A stretch of DNA of 64,000 bases from DASRSS01 sp963799045 (GTDB taxonomy: Bacteria; Actinomycetota; Actinomycetes; Mycobacteriales; Jatrophihabitantaceae), in the NCBI GenBank assembly GCA_963799045.1, contig CAWCVN010000005.1:620001-684000 (forward strand), in the 5' to 3' direction. The position numbers and the translations under genes are program-made. This document shows positions 1-7,217 of this stretch, one piece after another. Numbering within the stretch: the stretch's first letter is position 1; each line of letters begins with the position of its first letter. The notes beneath the pieces were generated by a model. The model saw nothing but the letters and a program-made list of their open reading frames with translations, did no database searches and was not told where the DNA came from.

Positions 1-2
1 AC

Positions 3-470
3 GCGGTGCGTGACCGCCTTCGGCTGACGCCGGGCGCACGCACGTTCGTGCGCACGCTGCACCGGCTGGGCTTCCACGTCGGGGTGGTCAGCGGTGGGTT
101 CACCGTGTTCACCGACCGGTTCGTCGCCGAACTGGGCCTGGACTTCGCCGCCGCGAACGAACTCGAGATCGTCGAGGGTCGGCTGACCGGTGGCCTGGCC
201 GGGCCGATCGTCGACCGGGCCGGAAAGGCGCAGGCGCTGGCGCGCTTCGCCGAGCAGTTCGGGGTGCCGCTCGCCCAGACCGTCGCGGTCGGCGACGGTG
301 CCAACGACATCGACATGCTGGAGGCCGCGGGCCTCGGTATCGCCTTCAACGCCAAGGCGGCGCTGCGGGCGGCCGCGGACACCTCGGTGAACGTGCCCTA
401 CCTAGACAGCGTGCTGTTCGTGCTCGGCATCTCGCGCGAGGAGATCGAGGAGGCCGCCTCCGCTCAATGA
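3..470 (+). CDS. serB: Phosphoserine phosphatase SerB, C-terminal part (5' end outside window)
   Basis: The visible 155 residues are the C-terminal part of a HAD-superfamily phosphatase that removes phosphate from phosphoserine, the last step of serine biosynthesis. HAD motif II is visible in VVSGGF, the conserved lysine in DRAGKAQAL, and motif III/IV in GDGANDIDML. The catalytic DxDxT motif and any N-terminal ACT domains lie left of the window edge, so the frame is open at its 5' side. The call rests on these motifs and on the actinobacterial SerB family. Another HAD phosphatase is possible but less likely. It converges on pncB, with a repeat pair between the two genes. Confidence 0.88.
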   Translation, partial: AVRDRLRLTPGARTFVRTLHRLGFHVGVVSGGFTVFTDRFVAELGLDFAAANELEIVEGRLTGGLAGPIVDRAGKAQALARFAEQFGVPLAQTVAVGDGANDIDMLEAAGLGIAFNAKAALRAAADTSVNVPYLDSVLFVLGISREEIEEAASAQ

Positions 471-477
471 GCCCGCA

Positions 478-605
478 CTTTGTGCAGCTGGGGGCCGCTG
501 GTGATGTTGCTGAGTGGCCCTGGCCTGCACAAGGTGGTGGTCTTTGTGCACCTGGGGGCCGCTGGCAGGTCCGCTGAGTGGCCCTGGCCTGCACAAGGTC
601 GGAGT
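478..605. repeat. Two tandem 64-bp repeats, each with inverted ends, between convergent genes
   Basis: Positions 478-541 and 542-605 are two copies of one unit. Each starts near CTTTGTGCA, contains TGGGGGCCGCTGG and TGAGTGGCCCTGGCC, and ends TGCACAAGG, so each unit's ends are inverted repeats that could pair. The copies differ mainly in the middle (TGATGTTG versus CAGGTCCG). The repeat lies between the serB stop and the pncB stop and could act as a bidirectional terminator. It may also belong to a dispersed intergenic repeat family. Confidence 0.75.
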
Positions 606-621
606 GGTTGGGGCCGCCGGG

Positions 622-1908
622 TCAGGACAGGAGGGTGGGGATCGCGGGATCGCCCTTGGACAGCTTGAGCCCGTCCCAAGGCAGCGTGACCATGGCCGCG
701 CGCAGGCGGTCGCGGGCGGCCTGGAGGCCGGGCAGGTCGGTGGCAGGCTCGCCGGAGCGCATGAACGGCCGCTGCAGCAGCCGCTGGCCGGTCTCCAGGC
801 CGGGCGCCGACCCGACGACGACCAGCTCCTCGGTCGCGGTCCCGCTGGGCTTGTGGGCGCGCAGCGCGGTCTTGCGCCCGCCGTGGCTCTGCTTGTCCTC
901 CGAGCGCTTCGCGACCGGCCTGCCGTCGACCTCCACCAGCTTGTAGACCATGCCCGCGGTCGGCGCGCCCGATCCGGTTACCACCGCCGTGCCCGCCCCG
1001 TAGGCGTCCACGGGCGCGGCGGCCAGCGCCGCGATCGAGAACTCGTCCAGGTCGCCGCTGACCACGATCCGGGTTCCGGTGGCGCCGAGGCGGTCCAGCT
1101 GGTCACGAGCGTGCCGTGCCATTACGGCGAGGTCGCCGGAGTCGATGCGGATCGCGCCCAGGCCCGCCCCGGCGACCTCGACGGCGATCTCGATACCCCG
1201 AGCGATGTCGAAGGTGTCGACGAGCAGGGTGGTTTCCGTGCCCAGTGAGGCGAGTTGTGCGGCGAATGCGGCGTGCTCGTCGTCGTGCAGCAGGGTGAAG
1301 GCGTGGGCCGCGGTTCCGGTCGTGGGGATGCCGTACCGCGCACCGGCCATCAGGTTCGACGTGGAGGCGAAGCCGGCGAGGTAGGCCGCCCGGGCGGCCG
1401 CGGTCGCCGCCTGCTCGTGCGTTCGCCGCGAACCCATCTCGATGATCGGACGGCCGCCCGCGGCCGTCACCATCCGCGCCGCCGCCGACGCGATCGCGCT
1501 GTCGTGGTTGAGCACCGACAGCACCAGCGTCTCGAGCACCACGGTCTCGGCGAAGGTGCCGGTGACGGTCAGGATCGGTGAGTGCGGAAAGTAGAGCTCG
1601 CCCTCCGGGTAGCCGTCGATGTCGCCGCGGAAGCGGAACTCGGCGAGGTACTGCGCGCCGAGGTCGCCGACGACGCCCCGCTCGCGCAGGAACTCCAGCG
1701 CCGGGCCGTCGAAGCGGAATTCGGCGATCGCCTCCAGCAGCCGGCCGATGCCGGCCACGACACCGAACCGGCGGCCGTCCGGCAGCCGGCGTGCGAACAC
1801 CTCGAACACGCAGCGTCGCTGCGCCGAGCCGTCGCGCAGCGCGGAGTCGAGCATGGTCAGCTCGTACTGGTCGGTGAGCAGGCCGGTCGGGCCGCCGGCG
1901 ACGGTCAT
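622..1908 (-). CDS. pncB: Nicotinate phosphoribosyltransferase
   Basis: This 428-residue protein makes nicotinate mononucleotide from nicotinate and PRPP (Preiss-Handler NAD salvage, cytoplasmic). It begins with the family signature LLTDQYELTML. Further motifs are FEVFARRLPDGR, GTAAHAFTLL (region of the phosphorylated histidine), IRIDSGDL and VVSGDLDE. The length matches the family. The ATG at 1908 overlaps the stop of the upstream membrane-protein gene by 4 bp, so the two are probably co-transcribed. The position next to clpS matches Rv1330c (pncB1) in M. tuberculosis. A longer open frame continues upstream of this ATG but only antisense to other coding sequence, so it was not used. Confidence 0.95.
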   Translation of the reverse strand: MTVAGGPTGLLTDQYELTMLDSALRDGSAQRRCVFEVFARRLPDGRRFGVVAGIGRLLEAIAEFRFDGPALEFLRERGVVGDLGAQYLAEFRFRGDIDGYPEGELYFPHSPILTVTGTFAETVVLETLVLSVLNHDSAIASAAARMVTAAGGRPIIEMGSRRTHEQAATAAARAAYLAGFASTSNLMAGARYGIPTTGTAAHAFTLLHDDEHAAFAAQLASLGTETTLLVDTFDIARGIEIAVEVAGAGLGAIRIDSGDLAVMARHARDQLDRLGATGTRIVVSGDLDEFSIAALAAAPVDAYGAGTAVVTGSGAPTAGMVYKLVEVDGRPVAKRSEDKQSHGGRKTALRAHKPSGTATEELVVVGSAPGLETGQRLLQRPFMRSGEPATDLPGLQAARDRLRAAMVTLPWDGLKLSKGDPAIPTLLS

Positions 1909-2546
1909 CGGCGGCCACCCCTCGCTGTCATGGGACCGATCGCGGCGCCCGCGCCGGCGCTCAGGTAGCCGAGCAGGGCGAACCAGATGCCCAGGTCGGC
2001 GTTGTCCAGGGCGCCGCTGCCGCTGCCGAACAGGTCGTGTGTCGCCTGGGCGTAGCGGGTCAGCGCGTAGTAGGTGAACGCCGCGCCGACCAGGCCGAGG
2101 AAGAAGCCGGTCAGCCGCAGCCCGTTCGCCCGCCGGGTCGGCACGTTGGCGGCGAACCCGACGATGATCAGCAGGATCAGCAACACCCAGCACAGCCAGC
2201 TGAAGTAGGCGACGGCCGGGCCGGGCCGCCCGGCCGCGGGGAAGTGCTCGAGGTTCTGCCGCAGCGCGGCGAAGTCGATCCTGCCGACGTTGTCGCCGCC
2301 GCCGGTCGCTCGCTGCCGCCAGTCGAGGCTGGTGAACGACATGATCAGCATGATGGCGCCCAGCGTCACGACCAGCATGCCGAGCACGCCGAGCCGGCGC
2401 GGCCTTCCAGCGACGTCCCCGCGCGCGAGCGGGCGCAGCGACGGCTTCGAGGGGATCCACAGCCACTGTGGCCCGGGCAGCGGCGGACGCAGCACGCGGG
2501 GTGTCCGCGCGGCATGCCTCGGGGCACTCGTCCGATCGGTGCTCAC
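1905..2546 (-). CDS. Small four-helix membrane protein, function unknown
   Basis: A 213-residue protein with a basic N-terminal tail of about 50 residues and four predicted membrane helices (near LGVLGMLVVTLG, SWLCWVLLILLII, LTGFFLGLVGAAF and WFALLGYLSAGAG). A roughly 40-residue extracytoplasmic or loop segment lies after helix 1. No catalytic motif or family was recognised. The GTG start at 2546 was chosen because a -10 hexamer (TAGGTT) lies exactly 7 nt upstream, fitting a leaderless transcript. Its stop overlaps the pncB ATG (ATGA), implying translational coupling. It is divergent from clpS. Confidence 0.7.
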   Translation of the reverse strand: MSTDRTSAPRHAARTPRVLRPPLPGPQWLWIPSKPSLRPLARGDVAGRPRRLGVLGMLVVTLGAIMLIMSFTSLDWRQRATGGGDNVGRIDFAALRQNLEHFPAAGRPGPAVAYFSWLCWVLLILLIIVGFAANVPTRRANGLRLTGFFLGLVGAAFTYYALTRYAQATHDLFGSGSGALDNADLGIWFALLGYLSAGAGAAIGPMTARGGRR

Positions 2547-2553
2547 CGGGGCA

Positions 2554-2559
2554 AACCTA
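2554..2559 (-). promoter_or_regulatory. -10 element, leaderless start of membrane protein and pncB
   Basis: TAGGTT on the minus strand, 7 nt before the GTG at 2546. The spacing leaves no room for a ribosome binding site, so transcription probably starts at the start codon. Confidence 0.5.
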
Positions 2560-2594
2560 GCCGACGCGGGCTGAACACTCGGCGAGTGCCGTGC

Positions 2595-2600
2595 CACGAT
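2595..2600 (+). promoter_or_regulatory. -10-like element, leaderless start of clpS
   Basis: CACGAT, 6 nt before the clpS ATG at 2607. It matches the NANNNT plus 6-7 nt plus start-codon pattern seen repeatedly in this window. Confidence 0.35.
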
Positions 2601-2606
2601 GGACGC

Positions 2607-2909
2607 ATGGCAGGCACGCTCACACCGCAGCGCGAGGCGGCGGAGCAGGCCGGCACGGACGAGCTGGCCGATCCGGACCGCCCGTGGATCACGATCGTCT
2701 GGAACGACCCGATCAACCTCATGTCGTACGTGACGCACGTGTTCATGACCGTCTTCGGCTACCCCAAGGCACGGGCCGAGAAGCTGATGCTCGACGTCCA
2801 CCACCGCGGTCGGGCCGTGGTGTCCAGCGGTACCCGCGAACGCATGGAGCTCGACGTCGCGACGCTGCACGGCTACGGCCTGTGGGCCACGCTGGAACAG
2901 CAGTCATGA
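2607..2909 (+). CDS. clpS: ATP-dependent Clp protease adaptor ClpS
   Basis: A 100-residue adaptor that binds proteins with N-degron residues and delivers them to the ClpC/ClpA-ClpP protease. The conserved ClpS core is visible: WNDPINLMSYVTHVF (residues of the N-degron pocket), then MLDVHHRGRAVV, then ATLHGYGLWATLEQ. An N-terminal tail of about 25 residues, typical of the family, precedes the core. The ATG at 2607 follows a -10-like hexamer without a ribosome binding site. The DUF2017 gene follows 7 bp downstream, as in other actinobacteria. Confidence 0.95.
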   Translation: MAGTLTPQREAAEQAGTDELADPDRPWITIVWNDPINLMSYVTHVFMTVFGYPKARAEKLMLDVHHRGRAVVSSGTRERMELDVATLHGYGLWATLEQQS

Positions 2910-2916
2910 GCGCCGC

Positions 2917-3414
2917 ATGAAGATCTCGCCCGCGCCCGACGGTTGTGTCCGGGTCCACATGCTCGCGCCCGAGGCGGACACGCTCGTCTCGCTGCTGACC
3001 GACCTCGTCGATGCGTTGCAGCCGGGAGGGCTCAGCAGCGACGACCCCGTCTACCGGCGCCTCTACCCGGACGGCTACGAGCCCAACAGCGAGGCCGCCG
3101 CGGCGTTTCGCGAGCTGACCGAGTCCACGCTGCGCGACGAGCGCCTCCAGCGCGCCGAACAGTGCCTGTCCGGGCTGGCCGAACTCGGCGCCCAGGGCCG
3201 ACGCAAGCTCGACGTCACCCTCGATCCGGAGGCCACCGAGCGCTGGCTTCGGGTGCTCAACGACATGCGCCTGGCGATCGGCACCCGGATCGGCATCACC
3301 GACGACGACGAGCAGTGGGACTTCGACCCCAACGCGCCGGAGTCGATGACGCGGGCCGTCTACTCCTACCTGACCGGTGTGCAGGACGGCCTGGTGCGCG
3401 CGCGCATGGGCTGA
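2917..3414 (+). CDS. DUF2017 family protein
   Basis: A soluble acidic 165-residue protein, matching the DUF2017 family that sits next to clpS in many actinobacteria (Rv1332 position in M. tuberculosis). Features include an EADTLVSLLTDLVDAL helix, the YPDGYEPNSEAAAAFRELTE block and a C-terminal LNDMRLAIGTRIGI helix. The function is not established; conserved linkage to clpS suggests a role in or near regulated proteolysis, which is inference. The ATG at 2917 lies directly after clpS and the two are probably one transcript. Confidence 0.85.
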   Translation: MKISPAPDGCVRVHMLAPEADTLVSLLTDLVDALQPGGLSSDDPVYRRLYPDGYEPNSEAAAAFRELTESTLRDERLQRAEQCLSGLAELGAQGRRKLDVTLDPEATERWLRVLNDMRLAIGTRIGITDDDEQWDFDPNAPESMTRAVYSYLTGVQDGLVRARMG

Positions 3415-3415
3415 G

Positions 3416-3448
3416 CAGCGCCCGCGCAGCGCCCGCGCAGCGCCCGCG
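3416..3448. repeat. Three perfect 11-bp tandem repeats
   Basis: CAGCGCCCGCG is repeated three times without mismatch immediately after the DUF2017 stop. It is probably a slippage-prone GC-rich microsatellite, with no clear function. Confidence 0.8.
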
Positions 3449-3514
3449 CAGTCCGCGGCCGGCAGCGAACGGTGCGTTCGAAATGCCGGCGGGCGGGCGC
3501 CGGAAACCCGCCGG

Positions 3515-3520
3515 TATCCT
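3515..3520 (+). promoter_or_regulatory. -10 element, leaderless start of mec
   Basis: TATCCT, 7 nt before the GTG at 3528 and without a ribosome binding site. It separates the mec-cysO-cysM group from clpS-DUF2017. Confidence 0.5.
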
Positions 3521-3527
3521 GGGGTCC

Positions 3528-3947
3528 GTGCTGACCATCGACCGGGCGACCCGGGACGCGATCGTGGCCCACGCGCGCCGGGACCACCCGGACGAGGCGT
3601 GCGGGGTGGTGGCCGGACCCGAGGGTTCGGAGCGTCCCGTCCGGTTCGTGCCGATGCTCAACGCCGCCCGGTCGCCGACGTTCTACGAGTTCGACTCCGC
3701 GGATCTGCTGCAGCTGTACAAGGAGATGGACGCGAACGACGAGCGGCCGGTGGTCATCTACCACTCGCACACCGCGACCGAGGCCTACCCGTCGCGCACG
3801 GACGTCTCCTACGCCTCCGAGCCGAACGCGCACTACGTGCTGGTGTCGACGCGGGAGCCCGAGACAACCGAATTCCGCTCCTTCCGGATCGTCGACGGCA
3901 CGGTCACCGAGGAGCCCGTCGAGGTGGTGGACTCCTATGCGGACTGA
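3528..3947 (+). CDS. mec: CysO-cysteine peptidase Mec (JAMM/M67 metalloprotease)
   Basis: A 139-residue zinc peptidase of the JAB1/MPN (M67) family. In mycobacteria the homologue cleaves cysteine from the C-terminus of the CysO-cysteine adduct. The JAMM signature is complete: an early glutamate in HPDEACGVV, His79-x-His81 in YHSHT, and Ser89 and Asp92 in SRTD. The following cysO and cysM genes supply its substrate, so the pathway assignment is strong. The GTG start is set by the -10 element 7 nt upstream; no upstream in-frame start has a ribosome binding site. Confidence 0.92.
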   Translation: MLTIDRATRDAIVAHARRDHPDEACGVVAGPEGSERPVRFVPMLNAARSPTFYEFDSADLLQLYKEMDANDERPVVIYHSHTATEAYPSRTDVSYASEPNAHYVLVSTREPETTEFRSFRIVDGTVTEEPVEVVDSYAD

Positions 3948-4144
3948 AGCCGTCATCGAACGGGCGCTGTTCGGCCACCGGGCGGCCGACGTGCGCTACG
4001 ACTGTCGCTGACGCCCTCCCGCGGCGTGTTTCGCCCCACACCGGGCCATAACGGCGCCCGGTGGGACGATTGACCGGCCAATTTGCGTTGACACAGACAG
4101 AAGACCCGTCCACAACTCCCGCATCCGACAGGAGCCGTTACACC

Positions 4145-4420
4145 ATGGCCATCGAGGTCAAGATCCCCACGATCCTCCGCACCTACACGAAGGGCGAGAA
4201 GGCCGTCGAGGCCAAGGGCGACACGCTCGCCGCGCTCATCGACGACCTGGACGCGAACTACCCCGGGCTCAAGGGCCGGCTCATCACCGAGGACGGCGGG
4301 TTGCACCGGTTCGTGAACGTCTACGTCAACGACGAGGACGTCCGCTTCACCGGCTCGCTGGAGACCCCGCTGAACGACGGCGACGCCGTCACCGTGCTGC
4401 CGGCAGTCGCGGGGGGCTGA
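4145..4420 (+). CDS. cysO: Sulfur carrier protein CysO (MoaD/ThiS family)
   Basis: A 91-residue ubiquitin-fold protein ending in the diagnostic Gly-Gly (VLPAVAGG). The C-terminus is adenylated and thiocarboxylated, and the sulfur is passed to O-phosphoserine on CysM. The block FVNVYVNDEDVRF and the C-terminal LNDGDAVTVLPAVAGG are typical. A ribosome binding site (GGAG, 4131-4134) lies about 10 nt before the ATG. A TTGACA hexamer at 4088-4093 may mark its own promoter, but no good -10 follows. The gene sits between mec and cysM exactly as in M. tuberculosis. Confidence 0.95.
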   Translation: MAIEVKIPTILRTYTKGEKAVEAKGDTLAALIDDLDANYPGLKGRLITEDGGLHRFVNVYVNDEDVRFTGSLETPLNDGDAVTVLPAVAGG

Positions 4421-4426
4421 CCGGCC

Positions 4427-5389
4427 GTGACTCGCTACGAGTCGCTGCTCGACGCGCTGGGCGACACCCCGCTGGTGGGGCTGCCCCGGCTCTCGCCGCG
4501 CTGGGACGGGGACAAGCCCGTCCGGGTGTGGGCGAAGCTGGAGGACCGCAACCCCACCGGGTCGATCAAGGACCGTGCCGCGCTGGCCATGGTACGAGCC
4601 GCGGAGGCCGACGGGCGGCTGACGCCGGGCTGCACCATCCTCGAGCCGACGTCGGGCAATACCGGCATCTCGCTGGCGATGGTGGCCAAGCTCCGCGGCT
4701 ACGGCCTGGTCTGCGTCATGCCCGAGAACACCTCGACCGAGCGGCGCCAGCTGCTGGAGATGTTCGGCGCGAGAATCATCTTCTCGCCGGCCGCCGGCGG
4801 CTCGAACCAGGCGGTCGCCACCGCCAAGGAGCTCGCCGCCCAGTACCCGGACTGGGTGATGCTCTACCAGTACGGCAACGCCGCGAACGCGCAGGCGCAC
4901 TACGAAGGCACCGGGCCGGAGCTGCTGCGCGACCTGCCGTCGATCACGCACTTCGTCGCCGGGCTGGGCACGACCGGAACGCTGATGGGCACCGGGCGCT
5001 ACCTGCGCGAGAAGGTGCCCGACGTCCAGATCATCGCCGCCGAGCCCCGCTACGGCGAGCTGGTGTACGGGCTGCGCAACATCGACGAGGGCTTCGTGCC
5101 CGAGCTCTACGACGACACCGTGCTCACCCGCAGGTTCTCGGTGACCTCGTACGACGCGCTGCGCCGCACCCGAGACCTGATCGAGCACGAGGGGATCTTC
5201 GCCGGCATCTCCTCCGGAGCGATCCTGCACGCGGCGCTGTCGGTCGGCGACCGGGCGGCCGCGAACGGCGAGCGCGCGGACATCGCCTTCGTCATCGCCG
5301 ACGGCGGCTGGAAGTACCTGTCCACCGGTGCCTACTCCGGCTCGCTGCAGGAGGCCGCCGAGAGGCTCGAGGGCCAGCTCTGGGCTTAA
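4427..5389 (+). CDS. cysM: CysO-dependent cysteine synthase CysM (O-phosphoserine sulfhydrylase)
   Basis: A 320-residue PLP enzyme that joins O-phosphoserine with CysO thiocarboxylate sulfur to give a CysO-cysteine adduct. The PLP lysine is Lys48 in NPTGSIKDRAAL. The substrate loop TSGNTG spans about 75-80, and the glycine-rich phosphate site is GLGTTGTLMGTG. The length equals mycobacterial CysM. The GTG at 4427 lies 6 bp after the cysO stop. Being downstream of cysO and mec favours the CysO-linked enzyme over a sulfide-dependent CysK. The C-terminus ends GQLWA, consistent with the mobile tail that closes the active site. Confidence 0.95.
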   Translation: MTRYESLLDALGDTPLVGLPRLSPRWDGDKPVRVWAKLEDRNPTGSIKDRAALAMVRAAEADGRLTPGCTILEPTSGNTGISLAMVAKLRGYGLVCVMPENTSTERRQLLEMFGARIIFSPAAGGSNQAVATAKELAAQYPDWVMLYQYGNAANAQAHYEGTGPELLRDLPSITHFVAGLGTTGTLMGTGRYLREKVPDVQIIAAEPRYGELVYGLRNIDEGFVPELYDDTVLTRRFSVTSYDALRRTRDLIEHEGIFAGISSGAILHAALSVGDRAAANGERADIAFVIADGGWKYLSTGAYSGSLQEAAERLEGQLWA

Positions 5390-5392
5390 TGA

Positions 5393-5411
5393 GATCCGCC
5401 GAAGGCGGATC
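5393..5411 (+). terminator. Hairpin terminator after cysM
   Basis: A perfect 8-bp stem GATCCGCC / GGCGGATC with a GAA loop starts 4 nt after the cysM stop. It has no T-run, as is common in high-GC actinobacteria. Confidence 0.7.
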
Positions 5412-5414
5412 TCC

Positions 5415-5438
5415 GGACCGCCCCGAAGGGGCGGGTCC
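5415..5438 (+). terminator. Second hairpin in tandem after cysM
   Basis: GGACCGCCCC and GGGGCGGGTCC form a 10-bp stem with one bulge and again a GAA loop, 3 bp after the first hairpin. The following 200 bp (5440-5639) have no gene and contain the repeat-like motif GCTCGCTGCGCTCGC. Confidence 0.6.
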
Positions 5439-5627
5439 GTCGAACCGCACGCGCCGTTCGGCGCGTCCGCAAGCTCGCTGCGCTCGCGCGGCGGCGGGCT
5501 CTTCGGCCGAGGCCTCATCGCGGGTGGGTCGCGTGACGGCGGGATTTTCGTGCTGGGGGATCGCGCGGGGTTCTAAACAATTGCGAACGGCTGGTGGCTG
5601 CGGGGGTGCGCCCGGTCGTCGGTGACT

Positions 5628-5633
5628 CAGACT
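5628..5633 (+). promoter_or_regulatory. -10-like element for the molybdoenzyme gene
   Basis: CAGACT followed by GGGCGG and GTG at 5640. The layout is the same as upstream of the rhomboid and murI genes, which favours the 5640 start over the GTG at 5622. Confidence 0.4.
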
Positions 5634-5639
5634 GGGCGG

Positions 5640-7199
5640 GTGAGTGCTCGCGCGGTGCGGTTGTGGGCAGGCGCAGTTGTCGGGCTGCTCGCGGCCGGGG
5701 TGGCGCTGGGTGTGGGCGAGGCCGTGGCCGCGTTCGTGCGCCCGGCCGCGGCCCCGATCATCGCCGTCGGCAACCGCGTGATCGCCCTGACGCCGCAGCC
5801 GGTGAAGGACTGGGCCATCCGCACCTTCGGCACGTCGGACAAGACGATGCTGCTGACCGGGATCTACGTGCTGCTCGCCGTGGTGGCGACCGGGGTCGGG
5901 GTGCTGGCGGTCCGCCACGTCGCGTTCGGGGTGGCCGGTGTCGCCGCGTTCGCCGCGTTCGGCTGCTACTGCGCGCTCACCGCCGAGGCAGCGCAGGCGA
6001 GCGACGTGACCCCGACGATCGTCGGCGCCGTGGCCGGCGCCGCGGCGCTGCTCGTGCTGTGCCGCGCCGTCGGCAGCAGCCGCGGCGAGCCGGATCCGGA
6101 ACGCGACAACGCTGCCTTCGCCGACCGGCGCCGGTTCCTGCTCGGCAGCGCCGCCTTCGCCGGACTCGCTGTCCTGAGCGGGCTCGGCGGCCGGCTGGCG
6201 CAGCACGCCCGGTTCAACGCCGAGCGGGCCCGCCGCGCGGTGGCACTGCCGCCGCCGGCGAGCCCTGCCGGCGGCCCGACCGGTCGGCCGGGCAGATTCG
6301 ACCTCGGCAAGAGCGGCGTCCCGTGGCAGACCCCGAACGGCGATTTCTACCGGGTCGACACCGCGCTGGCCGTGCCTCAGGTGGACCCGAACAGCTGGTC
6401 GCTGCGCATCCACGGCATGGTCGACCGCCCGATCACGCTCAGCTACCAGGACATCCTCGACCGGCCGCTGATCGAGCGCTGGATCACGCTGTGCTGCGTG
6501 TCCAACGAGGTGGGCGGCTCGCTGGTCGGCAACGCGCAGTTCCTCGGCGCCCCCTTGCTGGACATCATGCGCGAGGCGGGCGTCCACCCCGGCGCGGACC
6601 AGTTGCTGATGACCTCCGTGGACGGGATGACCATCGGCTGCCCGGCCGCGGTTGCCCTCGACGGGCGGGACTCGATGCTGGCCGTCGGCATGAACGGCGA
6701 GCCGTTGCCGGTCAGCCACGGCTTTCCGGTGCGGGTCGTCGTGCCCGGGCTGTACGGCTACACGTCGGCCTGCAAGTGGGTCACCGACATCGAGGCGACC
6801 ACATTCGCGCGCCGGGCGGCGTACTGGGTGCAGGGCGGCTGGTTGCCGCATCCGGAGATCTCGCTCGCCTCCCGCATCGACCGGCCCTCGGACAACGAGC
6901 TGCTGGACGTGGGAAAGCCGGTGGCGGTGGCCGGCGTCGCCTGGGACCAGCACGTCGGCGTCTCGGCGGCGCAGCTGCAGGTGAACGACGGGCCGTGGCA
7001 GGACGCTCGGCTGGCCCCGGTGCCCTCGACCGACACCTGGCGGCAGTGGGTGCTGGCCTGGACACCACCCGCGGCGGGCAGGTACCGGCTGCGGGTGCGC
7101 GCGGTCGACGGCAGCGGCACGCCGCAGTCGAGCGCCACGCACCGCCCGTACCCGGGGGCCGCCTCCGGGCTGCACGCCGTCACGGTCCGCGCCCGCTGA
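5640..7199 (+). CDS. Membrane-anchored sulfite-oxidase-family molybdopterin oxidoreductase
   Basis: A 519-residue protein. The first 190 residues hold several hydrophobic helices (near AGAVVGLLAAGVAL, GIYVLLAVVATGVG, ATIVGAVAGAA-like and FLLGSAAFAGLAVL). They are followed by a sulfite-oxidase-type molybdopterin domain (about 230-420) and an Ig-like dimerisation domain (about 425-515). The molybdenum-ligating cysteine is in LCCVSNEVGG. The active domain is probably extracytoplasmic. Substrate cannot be told from sequence; YedY-like sulfoxide reduction and sulfite oxidation are both possible. The gene is an insertion between cysM and rhomboid relative to the M. tuberculosis order. A proline-rich linker (LPPPASPAGGPTGRP) joins membrane and catalytic parts. 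Confidence 0.85.
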   Translation: MSARAVRLWAGAVVGLLAAGVALGVGEAVAAFVRPAAAPIIAVGNRVIALTPQPVKDWAIRTFGTSDKTMLLTGIYVLLAVVATGVGVLAVRHVAFGVAGVAAFAAFGCYCALTAEAAQASDVTPTIVGAVAGAAALLVLCRAVGSSRGEPDPERDNAAFADRRRFLLGSAAFAGLAVLSGLGGRLAQHARFNAERARRAVALPPPASPAGGPTGRPGRFDLGKSGVPWQTPNGDFYRVDTALAVPQVDPNSWSLRIHGMVDRPITLSYQDILDRPLIERWITLCCVSNEVGGSLVGNAQFLGAPLLDIMREAGVHPGADQLLMTSVDGMTIGCPAAVALDGRDSMLAVGMNGEPLPVSHGFPVRVVVPGLYGYTSACKWVTDIEATTFARRAAYWVQGGWLPHPEISLASRIDRPSDNELLDVGKPVAVAGVAWDQHVGVSAAQLQVNDGPWQDARLAPVPSTDTWRQWVLAWTPPAAGRYRLRVRAVDGSGTPQSSATHRPYPGAASGLHAVTVRAR

Positions 7200-7205
7200 C
7201 CCGGA

Positions 7206-7211
7206 TACCCT
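7206..7211 (+). promoter_or_regulatory. -10 element, leaderless start of rhomboid gene
   Basis: TACCCT, then GCGCGG, then the GTG at 7218. Confidence 0.5.
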
Positions 7212-7217
7212 GCGCGG

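Noticed and set aside
478..605. CRISPR array
   Set aside because: Only two adjacent units with no unique spacers between them and no cas genes in the window.
3937..4011. 24-codon frame starting inside the end of mec (MRTEAVIERALFGH)
   Set aside because: It has no ribosome binding site and no family, and it ends quickly. It may be a relic of a longer gene but cannot be supported.
4088..4116. TTGACA promoter upstream of cysO
   Set aside because: The -35 hexamer is perfect but no acceptable -10 lies 16-18 bp further, so it was mentioned only in the cysO entry.
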